A stretch of DNA of 21,472 bases, taken from positions 1-21,472 of IMG/VR virus record IMGVR_UViG_3300012920_000335; one strand, given 5' to 3'. A program made the translations under genes and the position numbers. Each line of letters opens with the position of its first letter. Positions within the stretch are counted from its first letter, which is position 1. The notes beneath the pieces were generated by a model that saw only the letters and a program-made list of their open reading frames with translations, had not been told where the DNA came from and made no database searches. The DNA is from a virus. Of this stretch, positions 1 to 7,318 are shown one piece after another.

Positions 1-185
1 GCTAGTTTATCTACTACTAAAACATCTTCAATAACTTTACCTACACTTGTATCATCTGTAAAAGTCCATTCGTATTCGAATCCAGTACATCCACCACCTT
101 TAATACTAAGATAAGCATATGTCTTATCTTGTTCTAGTATTTTTTCAGTGATGTAGTCTTTCGCTTTGGAAGTAATACTAAGCAA
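1..185 (-). CDS. IscA/HesB-like A-type iron-sulfur carrier, partial (3' end outside window)
   Basis: The reading frame leaving the left edge matches the start of A-type Fe-S carrier proteins (IscA/SufA/ErpA/HesB). It opens MLSITSKAKDYITEKI, then has a beta segment ending KGGGCTGFEYEW, which fits the family's GGGCSGF(Q/E)Y block with its first conserved cysteine (Cys33). The C-terminal CGC pair that would complete the cluster site lies beyond the window. No ATG is available near the expected N-terminus. I chose a TTG at 185-183, which overlaps the last 8 bases of the upstream fibre gene and has AGGAAAG just upstream. By family, it would bind or deliver Fe-S or iron to client proteins in the host cytoplasm. 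Its place behind tail-fibre genes suggests late expression with them. Relatives occur in marine cyanophages and pelagiphages. The family call is firm; the exact start is less so. Confidence 0.85.
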   Translation of the reverse strand, partial: MLSITSKAKDYITEKILEQDKTYAYLSIKGGGCTGFEYEWTFTDDTSVGKVIEDVLVVDKL

Positions 186-753
186 AGGTCTTTCCTGTAA
201 ATTGAGCTGAACCGCTTGTATCTTGAATAGTAAATGTATTAAATGAAGATACTGGTGTTCCACCTAATGTCAAAGAAGAAGCTGTTATACTTGAAAATGT
301 AGCTCTTGTAGCTGTCAGTGTACTATTAGTATCAAATGTAAGATTAGGTAAATTGACATCTGTCATAAATGTAATAGTGCCAGAAGATTTTACATTTAGA
401 GAACCTTCAATATCTACACTACCTCTGAGATATGTTTTTCCTACCTGGTTTGTTGTACCATAGTTTGTCCAAACATCATCAGAATCTGTACCATAGAATA
501 TTGCACAACCATTAAAACTATCTGAATCAGAACCAAGAAAAATACCACCTTGTTTAATATCAATTGTGGAGCCAGTGAATACAGTATTATTTACAACACC
601 AATATTTCCATTAAAGATAGATTGACCTGTGACTTCTAATCCTGGAAGTGTGACACTCTCAGGATTTTCAAAACCAGTTAAATTACCAGCATCATCAAAT
701 GATAATGAGCTGATTATATCTGCATGTTTTCTAGTTTTACTTTTCTGTGGCAT
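178..753 (-). CDS. Small tail-fibre-like protein (191 aa)
   Basis: I do not recognise a named family. The 191 residues open MPQKSKTRKHADIIS, the KTR(R/K) N-terminus shared with three neighbours. The rest is rich in Gly, Ser, Thr and Asn in alternating beta-type segments (LEVTGQSIFNGNIGVV, GSVDIEGSLNVKSSGTITF, SITASSLTLGGTPVSSF), as in the shafts of trimeric phage fibres. VGKTYLR at 104-110 matches VGKSYVR at 307-313 of the 414-aa neighbour, so the two are probably related. DSD occurs twice (76-78 and 90-92). There is no signal peptide or membrane segment. The stop overlaps the proposed start of the IscA-like gene. Its own ATG lies 13 bases after the preceding stop and has an AT-rich box in place of a Shine-Dalgarno sequence. 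I infer a tail-fibre or virion-surface role. Confidence 0.65.
   Translation of the reverse strand: MPQKSKTRKHADIISSLSFDDAGNLTGFENPESVTLPGLEVTGQSIFNGNIGVVNNTVFTGSTIDIKQGGIFLGSDSDSFNGCAIFYGTDSDDVWTNYGTTNQVGKTYLRGSVDIEGSLNVKSSGTITFMTDVNLPNLTFDTNSTLTATRATFSSITASSLTLGGTPVSSFNTFTIQDTSGSAQFTGKTFA
190..196 (-). promoter_or_regulatory. Shine-Dalgarno sequence supporting a TTG start
   Basis: On the minus strand AGGAAAG lies inside the end of the upstream fibre gene. The AGGA core is 7 bases before the proposed TTG start at 185. This decides the start of the IscA-like gene, which otherwise has only TTG or ATT as candidates near the family's N-terminus. Because the site lies inside the previous gene, translation of the two may be coupled. 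Confidence 0.5.
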
Positions 754-757
754 ATAT

Positions 758-765
758 TATTTAAT
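758..765 (-). promoter_or_regulatory. ATTAAATA box four bases before a start codon
   Basis: On the minus strand ATTAAATA is followed by four bases (ATAT) and then the ATG of the 191-aa gene. It differs by one base from the AATAAATA/GATAAATA boxes in front of other genes here. No purine-rich Shine-Dalgarno sequence is present. If it acts as a T4-type late promoter, transcription would begin at about the start codon. It may equally be AT-rich spacer. Confidence 0.3.
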
Positions 766-766
766 C

Positions 767-2011
767 TTAACTTGGGTCTAAAAATTGAAATGTAGCTACT
801 GTAGAACCAGCAGCATTTATGACGGTAAGATTATATTTACTTGGTATTGATACTTTAGTACTACCAATTGTAAACCCATCACTATCAAAGTTTGCAAAGC
901 CTTCATTACCTTGTAATGCTAGAGTACCATCAGAGTCTGCAATATTACCGGTGACGGTCATATTAGTTCTTCTTGACCTATTTCCAAAACTGCCATCACC
1001 ATCTGAATCATATAATGGTGCAATTTTAAATGTACCACTTCCAGTAAGTGGACTTGAAGTAGAGTTTAAAAATCTTACATATGATTTACCAACTACTTGT
1101 TTTGGTTGAATGAATTCTTCCACACCTTGGTTTCCACCTTGACTAAACATATTTTGTCTGTTTTGACCACCTTTTGCTGCATCATAAGAGCCATCATCTT
1201 GTCTTTCAAGAAAGAATCCTGAGTCTGAATCTGAATCATCTCCTAAGAATCCAAATGTGACATCAGTTGCTTTAAAGATTACTCTTCCTTGTAAGTCTAA
1301 TGTACCAAAGCTTGTGAATACAGTCTCCTCAGAGTCATGTCTGAGTCCAGCATTATCACCACCGAATCCACCGCGTGGATAACCAAATTGTATTGGTGTA
1401 GTTTCACCTGACACTCTAGCAATATTAATAGTTTGGCCACCTTGCTTTCTTCCAAAAATTACATTACCACGGTTTGTAAATCTACCTATCTTCTTCTTTA
1501 CTAGAAAATCATTTGTAATGTTTGTACCGTTAGCAAAGATTGAATCAGAGTCAAGTGGAAACTTTCTATGCAGATTTATATTTCTATAACTATAATTTGA
1601 GGGAAAAACGGCATCAGATTTAAAAAAATATGTTCCATTAAAAAATGTAGTTGTATCTGAATCAGTACCAAGAATAGCGTCTCTAAAACCTGTTGAATTA
1701 ACTTGAGCTATGTATTCTGGTGTTTCTTCATGTGGCTCTACAAAGGGAGGTATAGGAGTTGATGTAAATCTATTGTATTCTTCATCTGTGGCTGCTGGAA
1801 GATTCTCTAAAACACCTCTTGTTGTTCTATAAAAATTATTTGAACCATCTACCTGCTGGCCAACTGAGAGAGCTCCAAATTTTATTGATGTATTATTATT
1901 GTTACCGTAGAGTACGGCATCAGAATCAGTTGATAAAAAGAACTTTCCACCAGAACCGTTTGGGTTTACCGCATTTGCGATTCTTCTAGTTTTTGAAATT
2001 TTATCTGACAT
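767..2011 (-). CDS. Tail-fibre-like protein with DSD motifs and a DxDxDG loop (414 aa)
   Basis: I cannot name the family. The N-terminus MSDKISKTRRIANAV carries the KTRR motif shared in this block. The body is a low-complexity, Gly/Asn/Ser-rich beta-type sequence, with a Gly-Gln-Asn-rich stretch around 280-297 (KGGQNRQNMFSQGGNQGVEE). It then has VGKSYVR (307-313), found also in the 191-aa neighbour. DSD occurs at about 29, 117, 154, 259, 261, 335, 359 and 376, with DSE at 226. DSDGDGSFG at 335-343 has the D-x-D-x-D-G spacing of calcium-binding loops. The ATG follows the previous stop by 6 bases, and the AGGA of TAGGATGTT is a possible ribosome site. I infer a secreted-side virion component, probably a fibre or adhesin, from context and composition; homology is not shown. 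Confidence 0.65.
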   Translation of the reverse strand: MSDKISKTRRIANAVNPNGSGGKFFLSTDSDAVLYGNNNNTSIKFGALSVGQQVDGSNNFYRTTRGVLENLPAATDEEYNRFTSTPIPPFVEPHEETPEYIAQVNSTGFRDAILGTDSDTTTFFNGTYFFKSDAVFPSNYSYRNINLHRKFPLDSDSIFANGTNITNDFLVKKKIGRFTNRGNVIFGRKQGGQTINIARVSGETTPIQFGYPRGGFGGDNAGLRHDSEETVFTSFGTLDLQGRVIFKATDVTFGFLGDDSDSDSGFFLERQDDGSYDAAKGGQNRQNMFSQGGNQGVEEFIQPKQVVGKSYVRFLNSTSSPLTGSGTFKIAPLYDSDGDGSFGNRSRRTNMTVTGNIADSDGTLALQGNEGFANFDSDGFTIGSTKVSIPSKYNLTVINAAGSTVATFQFLDPS

Positions 2012-2017
2012 AACATC

Positions 2018-2422
2018 CTAAAAATTAAAGATTCTGGGTAAGTCACTTTTATTACCATTTACTAAATCAACTGGTCCATTAAAAGCATTCCTTACTGCTC
2101 CTGAAGAAGCACCACCACCTCTGATTAATCCATCTCCCCACGGTCTAATTTTTGTGTTCTGTGCATGATTCTGAACTCCACCACCAGAACCATAACCACC
2201 AGCACCAAGTATATTGCCATCAACTACTAGTTTAATATAGTTTGCATTTGGAAATTCTGGAATTGTAAGTGCAGCAACACCTGGTAAAGATGTAATATTT
2301 ACACTTTCAGGTATTTCAATAATAACAGCAGTAGCATTTAAACGCTCTTTTTCAGAGGGTTCAACTAGATAACCCACTTGGTCTGATGTTATTTTTTTAT
2401 AGTATTGAGTGTGAACATGCAT
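2018..2422 (-). CDS. Small glycine-rich putative adhesin (134 aa)
   Basis: This is an unrecognised 134-residue protein. The N-terminal half (from MHVHTQYYKK) includes a short hydrophobic segment, AVIIEIPESVNITSLPGVAA. The C-terminal half is glycine-rich (ILGAGGYGSGGG and GDGLIRGGGASSGAV), which resembles the glycine-rich loops of phage receptor-binding tips such as T-even gp38 in composition only. I chose the ATG at 2422, one base after the stop of the preceding gene (TAA-A-ATG). A longer frame starting at 2494 would run through the end of the 146-aa gene and is less likely. It contains no DSD, unlike its larger neighbours. Its small size, glycine loops and position after a fibre-like gene fit a fibre-tip adhesin or fibre accessory protein. 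This is inference. Confidence 0.55.
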   Translation of the reverse strand: MHVHTQYYKKITSDQVGYLVEPSEKERLNATAVIIEIPESVNITSLPGVAALTIPEFPNANYIKLVVDGNILGAGGYGSGGGVQNHAQNTKIRPWGDGLIRGGGASSGAVRNAFNGPVDLVNGNKSDLPRIFNF

Positions 2423-2423
2423 T

Positions 2424-2864
2424 TTAGCTAGCCGATGCTTCAGAGAAGAACCATTTACTACCGTCAAAAGTTCCTGAAGCCATCTTAGCAGCATTGCCTA
2501 ATGATGTTCCTTTAGCACCGGTTCCCCAATCAATTGTTAGTGTACCATTGGAGACTATGGATATTTGTGAACCAGTTATCCAACCTGAAAGAGGGACTGT
2601 GACTGTGCCCACACCGGTGTGTATTACTGTTGTCACAAAAGTTCCGGCAGTGACAGTATCATTTGATGTTAAATTTTGTACACTTCCGAGAGAACCAGTC
2701 ATAGATAAACTATTAAACGCACCATCACCAGCACTTACATTTCCACTCACTGTCAAAGTGTTTGATGTAATACCCTGTGTAATGATATTCGTTATATTAG
2801 CATTCGCATCTTGTTGTACCAAATTTGGTAATTCTGCGAATCTTCTAGTTTTTGACTTTGCCAT
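2424..2864 (-). CDS. Small fibre-like protein with KTRR N-terminus (146 aa)
   Basis: This 146-residue protein of unknown family opens MAKSKTRRFAELPNLV, nearly the same N-terminal motif as the 414-aa and 191-aa proteins. It continues with beta-type repeats typical of phage fibre shafts (NTLTVSGNVSAGDGAFNSLSM, GSVQNLTSNDTVTAGTFVTT). It ends in a compact Ser/Trp-containing segment (GTFDGSKWFFSEASAS). LTVSGNVS resembles MTVTGNIA in the 414-aa protein and LEVTGQSI in the 191-aa protein. It has no DSD or DSE. The start has the best Shine-Dalgarno site of the fibre block (AGGAG, 5 bases upstream), preceded by AATAAATA. The stop is one base from the next ATG, so the 134-aa gene is probably translationally coupled to it. 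I infer a short fibre or fibre-attachment protein. Confidence 0.65.
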   Translation of the reverse strand: MAKSKTRRFAELPNLVQQDANANITNIITQGITSNTLTVSGNVSAGDGAFNSLSMTGSLGSVQNLTSNDTVTAGTFVTTVIHTGVGTVTVPLSGWITGSQISIVSNGTLTIDWGTGAKGTSLGNAAKMASGTFDGSKWFFSEASAS

Positions 2865-2869
2865 ATTTT

Positions 2870-2886
2870 CTCCTACTATATTTATT
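2870..2886 (-). promoter_or_regulatory. AATAAATA late-promoter-like box plus AGGAG ribosome site
   Basis: On the minus strand AATAAATA (2886-2879) differs from the T4 late box TATAAATA in one base. AGGAG (2874-2870) follows it, and then five bases (AAAAT) to the ATG of the 146-aa gene. The box overlaps the stop codon of the 703-aa gene. The ribosome site is clear. A promoter role rests on resemblance and on repetition of the same octamer before other genes in the window. Confidence 0.5.
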
Positions 2887-4996
2887 ATCCAGACTGTCGC
2901 TTAAACCAGACCTGCACGTTTATTTGTATCGGGTCTATTGGGTTTGAACTAGCATCCCAAGTTCTTACTCTAATTGCTCTATTATTAGGATTAGCTATAA
3001 GTGGTTTACCACCAAATACATCTATTGTTCTACCAGTTTCTGAATCTGCTCCAGGTCCAGGTGCTACTGCATCAGCTCCTTGAGCATCAATTGATTGGAA
3101 TATAGGTTGTCCCTGTGGAGCACAAGATGATACTGCCATGGACATATAGAATCCATTTGTATCATTTACTGGTACTACCTCAGAATCTAGTAAGAAGTAA
3201 TAAACACCTTCTGCATGTCTAGAATATTTCAATTGGTCTGAGTCAAATCCATAAGTAGCTCTATCAATAATCTTGTTAGGATTAGGACCATTATCTGAAT
3301 CAAAAGAAACTCTCATCCAAGCAGATGTTAGTGGTGTTTCTTTAATTTGGTCTGAGAATTGGTGTGTCCATTGTCCACCAGAGTATACTAATGCTTCACC
3401 AATACTTGGTTGTTGACCGTCTACAGCTTCATCAACATTTGATAATTGACCCAAAGTACTGACACCAGCTGTTGGTCCACTAAATGAGTAAATAGCTACA
3501 AAGTCATTTACATTAAGTTTAGATGGGAACAATATGTCATTACCATTTACTTGATATTCTAATACTGGTGATTGTGATAGTAGTACTCCATTTAAAAACA
3601 CTAGAACATTGAATGGGTCATTAGATGTTTGTAATACTGGTGAACAATCTACAAGTCCTGTAGTAAATCCTGGGTGGTCAGAATCATTTACAGTAAATGT
3701 ATGTTCTAGTGTTTGGAATGCTTCAGAAGGCAGTCTGTTTCCACCTAACTGGTTTGATACATTTCTTATCCATACAGCAGATAATTCATCTGAGTCTTTT
3801 AAGAATTGGTCTGAATCAAATGCAATTATTCTAGAAGTCTTATAAGTATTTACTTGGTCAGAATCTGAATCCCAGAAGTAAAAGTCTCCTTGTGCTTGAG
3901 ATAAGTTAATACCATTCAAGAAGATAAGAGGATTACCACCCACTCTTGCAACAATTAAATCAGAGTCATTGTAAATATCTGAATCAATCATTCTAAATGT
4001 TTGGTGTGTACCATTAGGACTTAAATCAGCTCTTCTTGATTTACGCATAACTACAAAGTCAGAATCAGCAAATCTAAAGTTTTTGTAGAAGTGTGCTACA
4101 GTTTCATCAATTGGTGATATGACTGATACTTCATCATTGGCTTTTAAACTACCATAAAACTTAATAGCATCTGAAGGACCAGACACTACTTGGTCAACAT
4201 CTTTAGTTGTGACATTTGCTAATATCTTATAGTCAATAATTGCGTACTTATCTGAATCTGAATCTCTTGTTGTGGTACCTGCACCTGTTGGAGACTGGCC
4301 ATCACCAAATGCATCTGAATCTACTGGTTGTAAGTGTCCATTTACAAATACTAAAGCGTTAGCATTTGAAATTACTTTTGAGAAACCAATTTTTGTATCT
4401 GAATCTGTGATTGCTTGTGGAGATACAGCGGCTGATTGAAAGTCAATAGTGAAATTACCAGTTGCATCTGGGTCTTGAGGTTCATACTTATTACCAGTCC
4501 ATCTTAAATACTGACCAACTGTAGGACCTTTATCAGCATTCATATCACTCATTAAACGAGTAGCCATTTCAGCTTGAAGTTCTCTTAGTTTTGGATTGTA
4601 ATTAGTATTTGTTGCAGATAAATCATTTCTACTCTTAGCAATAACAGCATCTACAATTGCATCCATGATGTCACTATCAAAGTGTTGTCCAGCACGAATG
4701 TTTACAGTTCCACTTACGTCTTTTGCTACTTTTCTATTATCATCTGCCTGTACTTTTGTAAATACAAGCTTATCTTTAATTTGTGTTGAATGTCTTGTTT
4801 CAATTGTGGGATTTGCTTGGTCGGGATTAACAACAAAAATATCACTATCTTTACCAGAATTATAAGTAGCATTATCTCTTTTTACTGATAAGGTGGTAAA
4901 TGTTTCAATGGTATTATCACTATCAATACGTGATTTAGTTCCATCTACAACAAAACCAGCTCCTAGTTTTGATAAATCTCTTGTCTTAGTTCCCAT
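2885..4996 (-). CDS. Large tail-fibre-like protein with repeated NG-beta modules and many DSD motifs (703 aa)
   Basis: I do not recognise a named protein, but the architecture is fibre-like. The N-terminus is MGTKTRDLSKLGAGF. Two short modules, GQYLRWTGNKYEP (161-173) and GEALVYSGGQWTHQ (533-546), fit the G-x-x-L-x-(W/Y)-x-G-x-x-(W/Y) pattern common in phage fibres. Three modules begin with a (V/I)F(V/L)NG turn: LVFVNGHLQ (215-223), LIFLNGINL (357-365) and LVFLNGVLL (465-473). The third runs on through NGNDILF to NDFVAIYSF. DSD occurs about 15 times without overlap (including DSDSD at 245 and 376), with DSE at 603 and 651. There is one Cys pair (451, 624) and no membrane segment. Its ATG follows the 769-aa gene's stop by 12 bases. 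I infer a distal or proximal tail-fibre subunit beside the baseplate genes. Confidence 0.7.
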   Translation of the reverse strand: MGTKTRDLSKLGAGFVVDGTKSRIDSDNTIETFTTLSVKRDNATYNSGKDSDIFVVNPDQANPTIETRHSTQIKDKLVFTKVQADDNRKVAKDVSGTVNIRAGQHFDSDIMDAIVDAVIAKSRNDLSATNTNYNPKLRELQAEMATRLMSDMNADKGPTVGQYLRWTGNKYEPQDPDATGNFTIDFQSAAVSPQAITDSDTKIGFSKVISNANALVFVNGHLQPVDSDAFGDGQSPTGAGTTTRDSDSDKYAIIDYKILANVTTKDVDQVVSGPSDAIKFYGSLKANDEVSVISPIDETVAHFYKNFRFADSDFVVMRKSRRADLSPNGTHQTFRMIDSDIYNDSDLIVARVGGNPLIFLNGINLSQAQGDFYFWDSDSDQVNTYKTSRIIAFDSDQFLKDSDELSAVWIRNVSNQLGGNRLPSEAFQTLEHTFTVNDSDHPGFTTGLVDCSPVLQTSNDPFNVLVFLNGVLLSQSPVLEYQVNGNDILFPSKLNVNDFVAIYSFSGPTAGVSTLGQLSNVDEAVDGQQPSIGEALVYSGGQWTHQFSDQIKETPLTSAWMRVSFDSDNGPNPNKIIDRATYGFDSDQLKYSRHAEGVYYFLLDSEVVPVNDTNGFYMSMAVSSCAPQGQPIFQSIDAQGADAVAPGPGADSETGRTIDVFGGKPLIANPNNRAIRVRTWDASSNPIDPIQINVQVWFKRQSG
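3482..4360 (-). repeat. Three degenerate F-x-NG beta modules within the 703-aa protein
   Basis: LVFVNGHLQ, LIFLNGINL and LVFLNGVLL recur at residues 215, 357 and 465, roughly 108-142 residues apart. A fourth relative, SVFLNGVLQ, is near the C-terminus of the adjacent 769-aa protein (residues 707-715). The repeat is visible in protein, not as DNA identity. It suggests duplicated fibre domains exchanged between neighbouring genes. Confidence 0.6.
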
Positions 4997-5000
4997 GTTC

Positions 5001-5008
5001 TATTTATC
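5001..5008 (-). promoter_or_regulatory. GATAAATA late-promoter-like box before the 703-aa gene
   Basis: The 12-base gap between the 769-aa stop and the 703-aa ATG is GATAAATAGAAC on the minus strand. It is a T4-late-type octamer followed by four bases and then ATG. An AGGA overlaps the preceding stop codon but is 11 bases from the ATG. The same box-N4-ATG spacing occurs before gp25. It may be a promoter giving a near-leaderless transcript, or simple AT-rich spacer. Confidence 0.35.
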
Positions 5009-7318
5009 CTATTTCTGATATGTTGTATACTTAATTGTTATTACATCTGCAATTGGAACGTTTACAGCAAAGTTAATTGTTATGATTCCAGTAGCTGAAA
5101 CAGCAGATGATGATATATCTACAGTGTGATTTACTGCAGCTGTACCAAGTTTATTTTGTGATGTTGAATTCATTTGTAATACACCATTTAAGAATACTGA
5201 TATATCTGTATTTGCTGGTGTGTGATTACCTTTTGGCATTGTAAACTGGAATGATGAATAACTGCCTTCAGAATCATTTACAATATGTTCTTGAGTAATT
5301 GTTTTTAACTTACTTCTTAAAGTACTTAACTGAGTTTTGAGGATATCACTATCATCTCTCATTGCTTGGATAGCACCTCTAGCAGTACGTTTTTGTAAAT
5401 CAGAATCTGAGTCAAATGTCTGTATATAGTTTTTACGTAATGTAGCTTTTAAGTTTGTACCAGTGTTTAAATCATCAGAGTCTAGTCTTTGTACTCTGTC
5501 TAAAACTAAATTATCAAACCTTACTCTCAGGTCTGAGTCTCTACCCATAGAATCAGAATCAGCTGGTACTGAACTTTCAGATATTCTGTTTAGTAATGAA
5601 GTAAATGTTCTTGAAACTAACTCAGAGTCTGAGTCCATTTTAAAGATTTCTTTTCTAGCAATTCTTCCTATTAAGCTATTCTCAGAATCTTGATTTACAA
5701 GTTGGTTTACAACTATATCTGTCAGTCTATTTTTAATATTCAATCCATCATCAGAATCAGAGTCAATAGCTCTCATTACTACATCATTAGCAATAGTGAC
5801 TCTATCTGAATCATTTAGTGATGTTAAGATACTTCTTCTGAATAATTCTAAATCTGAATCATTATTTCTTACATACTCACTTAGTGGCTGCCATATTTTA
5901 CTTCTATGTAAGTTTTTATCAGAATCTTCTACTCTATTTAGATAACCTAAGAGTTGTCTTTCAGTAAAGCTCTTATTAATGTTTTTAAATGCTTTTAAGA
6001 AAGATGGGTGATAACTATAATAGTTTGAATTAGGTCTCTTACCGCCACCAGTAGTTCTTGATGTATAATCAGAATCTAAGAGTAAAGCAAGTTTATCTGA
6101 ATCAGTAGCTCCAAGTCTTAAACCCATGAATCCCCAGTAGAACTGGTTCCTTGCGACTACTATTCTTACATAGTCTGAGTCTGAAAGAGTCGTTAAGGCC
6201 ACACCTGGTGTGACATGTTTACTATAATTAAGAGAATATCCTCTATCATCTGAATCTACAAGATTACCTTTACCAAAGTTATCATCAATCACACCACCAA
6301 CACCAGCAGAACCAGAAAACTCTGAGTCTCTAGCAATCCAATCAAAATTTAGATATTCATAAAATAAATTAAAATTACCTTGGTGAAGTGGAGCACTTCT
6401 TCTTGTGACTGTTTGATAAGTACCACCTAATCTACTAGCTAATAAGTTTGCACCATAAGTTCTTGTATGTCCAGCATCTGTAAAATCAGAATCTAGCATG
6501 ATACCAGCAACAACTGCTGTAGCTAGTTTTCTTCTAATATAGTATAGTCTACCTCTATTCGTATCTGAATCTGAGAAATTGTTTGTATCAGAGTCATTAA
6601 TAATAGCACCATAAGCTATATCTCTGTTAAATGCTACCGTGTTTCTTTCTGTTGTACTAGCATTAGGTCTAAATCCATATACTGTTTCATCAAAATATGT
6701 AAGTAAACTTTCTAGTAAGTCTGTAGCTGTTGGTTGGTCTGAATCTAAATGGTTTGGAAGGTTTTGAGCTACAGATTTGAAACCTTCACTATCATTTTTT
6801 ACTACATTTAATTCACCTTGCATTCTTCTAAGTTCAACACGGTCAAACTTTAAGAAGTTAAGCAAGTAGCCTTTTAATAATGTAAGTATACTAACCCATC
6901 TTGCAGAGCCATCTGAATCAGCAGTTAAGACAACATGAGGCGAACCAGCATATTGATTACCAGCTCCATCATTATAAGCTACAGGAATTGCATCTAAGAA
7001 TGTACGTAGTTTAGCCCATTCAGTATCACCTATATTTGTATTATTATCAATTGCACTTAGTCTATTCCAAGTGTTAGGTTTACCGAAAAATTGTACTAAA
7101 GAATCTGAGTCTACTCTTTGGTCGATACCTGATATAGTATCTGAATCCATATTTCTAGCGATGTATTTTACATAGGCTTTTAGGTCGTCAGAAAGACGTT
7201 TCTCATCCATTGCGGTAATCCCGCGTTTATCATATATTTTTGAGACTTTCGCCCAACTTGTTCTTAGACCGCTTACATCAGCCTGAAAGGGAGTTATCTC
7301 GGAATCGTTATAAGCCAT
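5009..7318 (-). CDS. Large DSD-rich tail/fibre-like protein with helical repeat region (769 aa)
   Basis: I cannot assign a named family. DSD occurs 21 times without overlap and isolated DSE five times. Residues 1-460 are mixed, with a Tyr/Asn/Gly-rich middle (FNLFYEYLNFDWIAR, KRPNSNYYSYHPSF). Residues about 464-660 look mainly helical, with a DSD or DSE roughly every 16-25 residues followed by a Leu/Arg-rich amphipathic segment (LELFRRSILTSLN, ELVSRTFTSLLNRI). The C-terminus (about 680-769) is a beta domain containing SVFLNGVLQ, also found in the 703-aa protein. The start ATG is preceded by GGTGATAA, a weak ribosome site, and lies on the minus side of the divergent intergenic region shared with gp25. 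Because it is divergently paired with baseplate genes and leads the fibre block, I infer a baseplate-associated fibre or connector. Confidence 0.65.
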   Translation of the reverse strand: MAYNDSEITPFQADVSGLRTSWAKVSKIYDKRGITAMDEKRLSDDLKAYVKYIARNMDSDTISGIDQRVDSDSLVQFFGKPNTWNRLSAIDNNTNIGDTEWAKLRTFLDAIPVAYNDGAGNQYAGSPHVVLTADSDGSARWVSILTLLKGYLLNFLKFDRVELRRMQGELNVVKNDSEGFKSVAQNLPNHLDSDQPTATDLLESLLTYFDETVYGFRPNASTTERNTVAFNRDIAYGAIINDSDTNNFSDSDTNRGRLYYIRRKLATAVVAGIMLDSDFTDAGHTRTYGANLLASRLGGTYQTVTRRSAPLHQGNFNLFYEYLNFDWIARDSEFSGSAGVGGVIDDNFGKGNLVDSDDRGYSLNYSKHVTPGVALTTLSDSDYVRIVVARNQFYWGFMGLRLGATDSDKLALLLDSDYTSRTTGGGKRPNSNYYSYHPSFLKAFKNINKSFTERQLLGYLNRVEDSDKNLHRSKIWQPLSEYVRNNDSDLELFRRSILTSLNDSDRVTIANDVVMRAIDSDSDDGLNIKNRLTDIVVNQLVNQDSENSLIGRIARKEIFKMDSDSELVSRTFTSLLNRISESSVPADSDSMGRDSDLRVRFDNLVLDRVQRLDSDDLNTGTNLKATLRKNYIQTFDSDSDLQKRTARGAIQAMRDDSDILKTQLSTLRSKLKTITQEHIVNDSEGSYSSFQFTMPKGNHTPANTDISVFLNGVLQMNSTSQNKLGTAAVNHTVDISSSAVSATGIITINFAVNVPIADVITIKYTTYQK
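5339..5929 (-). repeat. Degenerate DSD-capped helical repeat array, about 10 units
   Basis: Within the 769-aa protein, DSD or DSE recurs at residues 465, 487, 503, 519, 543, 562, 587, 594, 613, 636 and 656, mostly 16-25 apart. Each is followed by a segment with Leu/Ile/Val and Arg spaced as in amphipathic helices. Asp and Ser are common helix N-cap residues. The units share pattern but not DNA identity. The array may form a helical bundle or coiled shaft. Confidence 0.5.

Noticed and set aside
819-1109. Plus-strand reading frames of 60-136 codons opposite the fibre genes (819-1109, 2494-2904, 3609-3845, 4665-4865, 5463-5693)
   Set aside because: All lie antisense to long, fibre-like coding frames and have no recognisable domain or ribosome site. 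They are mirror images of the Asp/Ser/Thr-rich coding strand.
2423-2494. A longer start (ATG at 2494) for the 134-aa glycine-rich gene
   Set aside because: The added 24 residues run through the end of the 146-aa gene in another frame and look like out-of-frame sequence. ATG 2422, one base after the stop, gives the usual tight junction.
2424-2864. The 146-aa and 134-aa genes as one gene broken by a frameshift
   Set aside because: The upstream gene ends normally, a good ATG follows one base later, and no homologous fused product is recognised. A split cannot be excluded.
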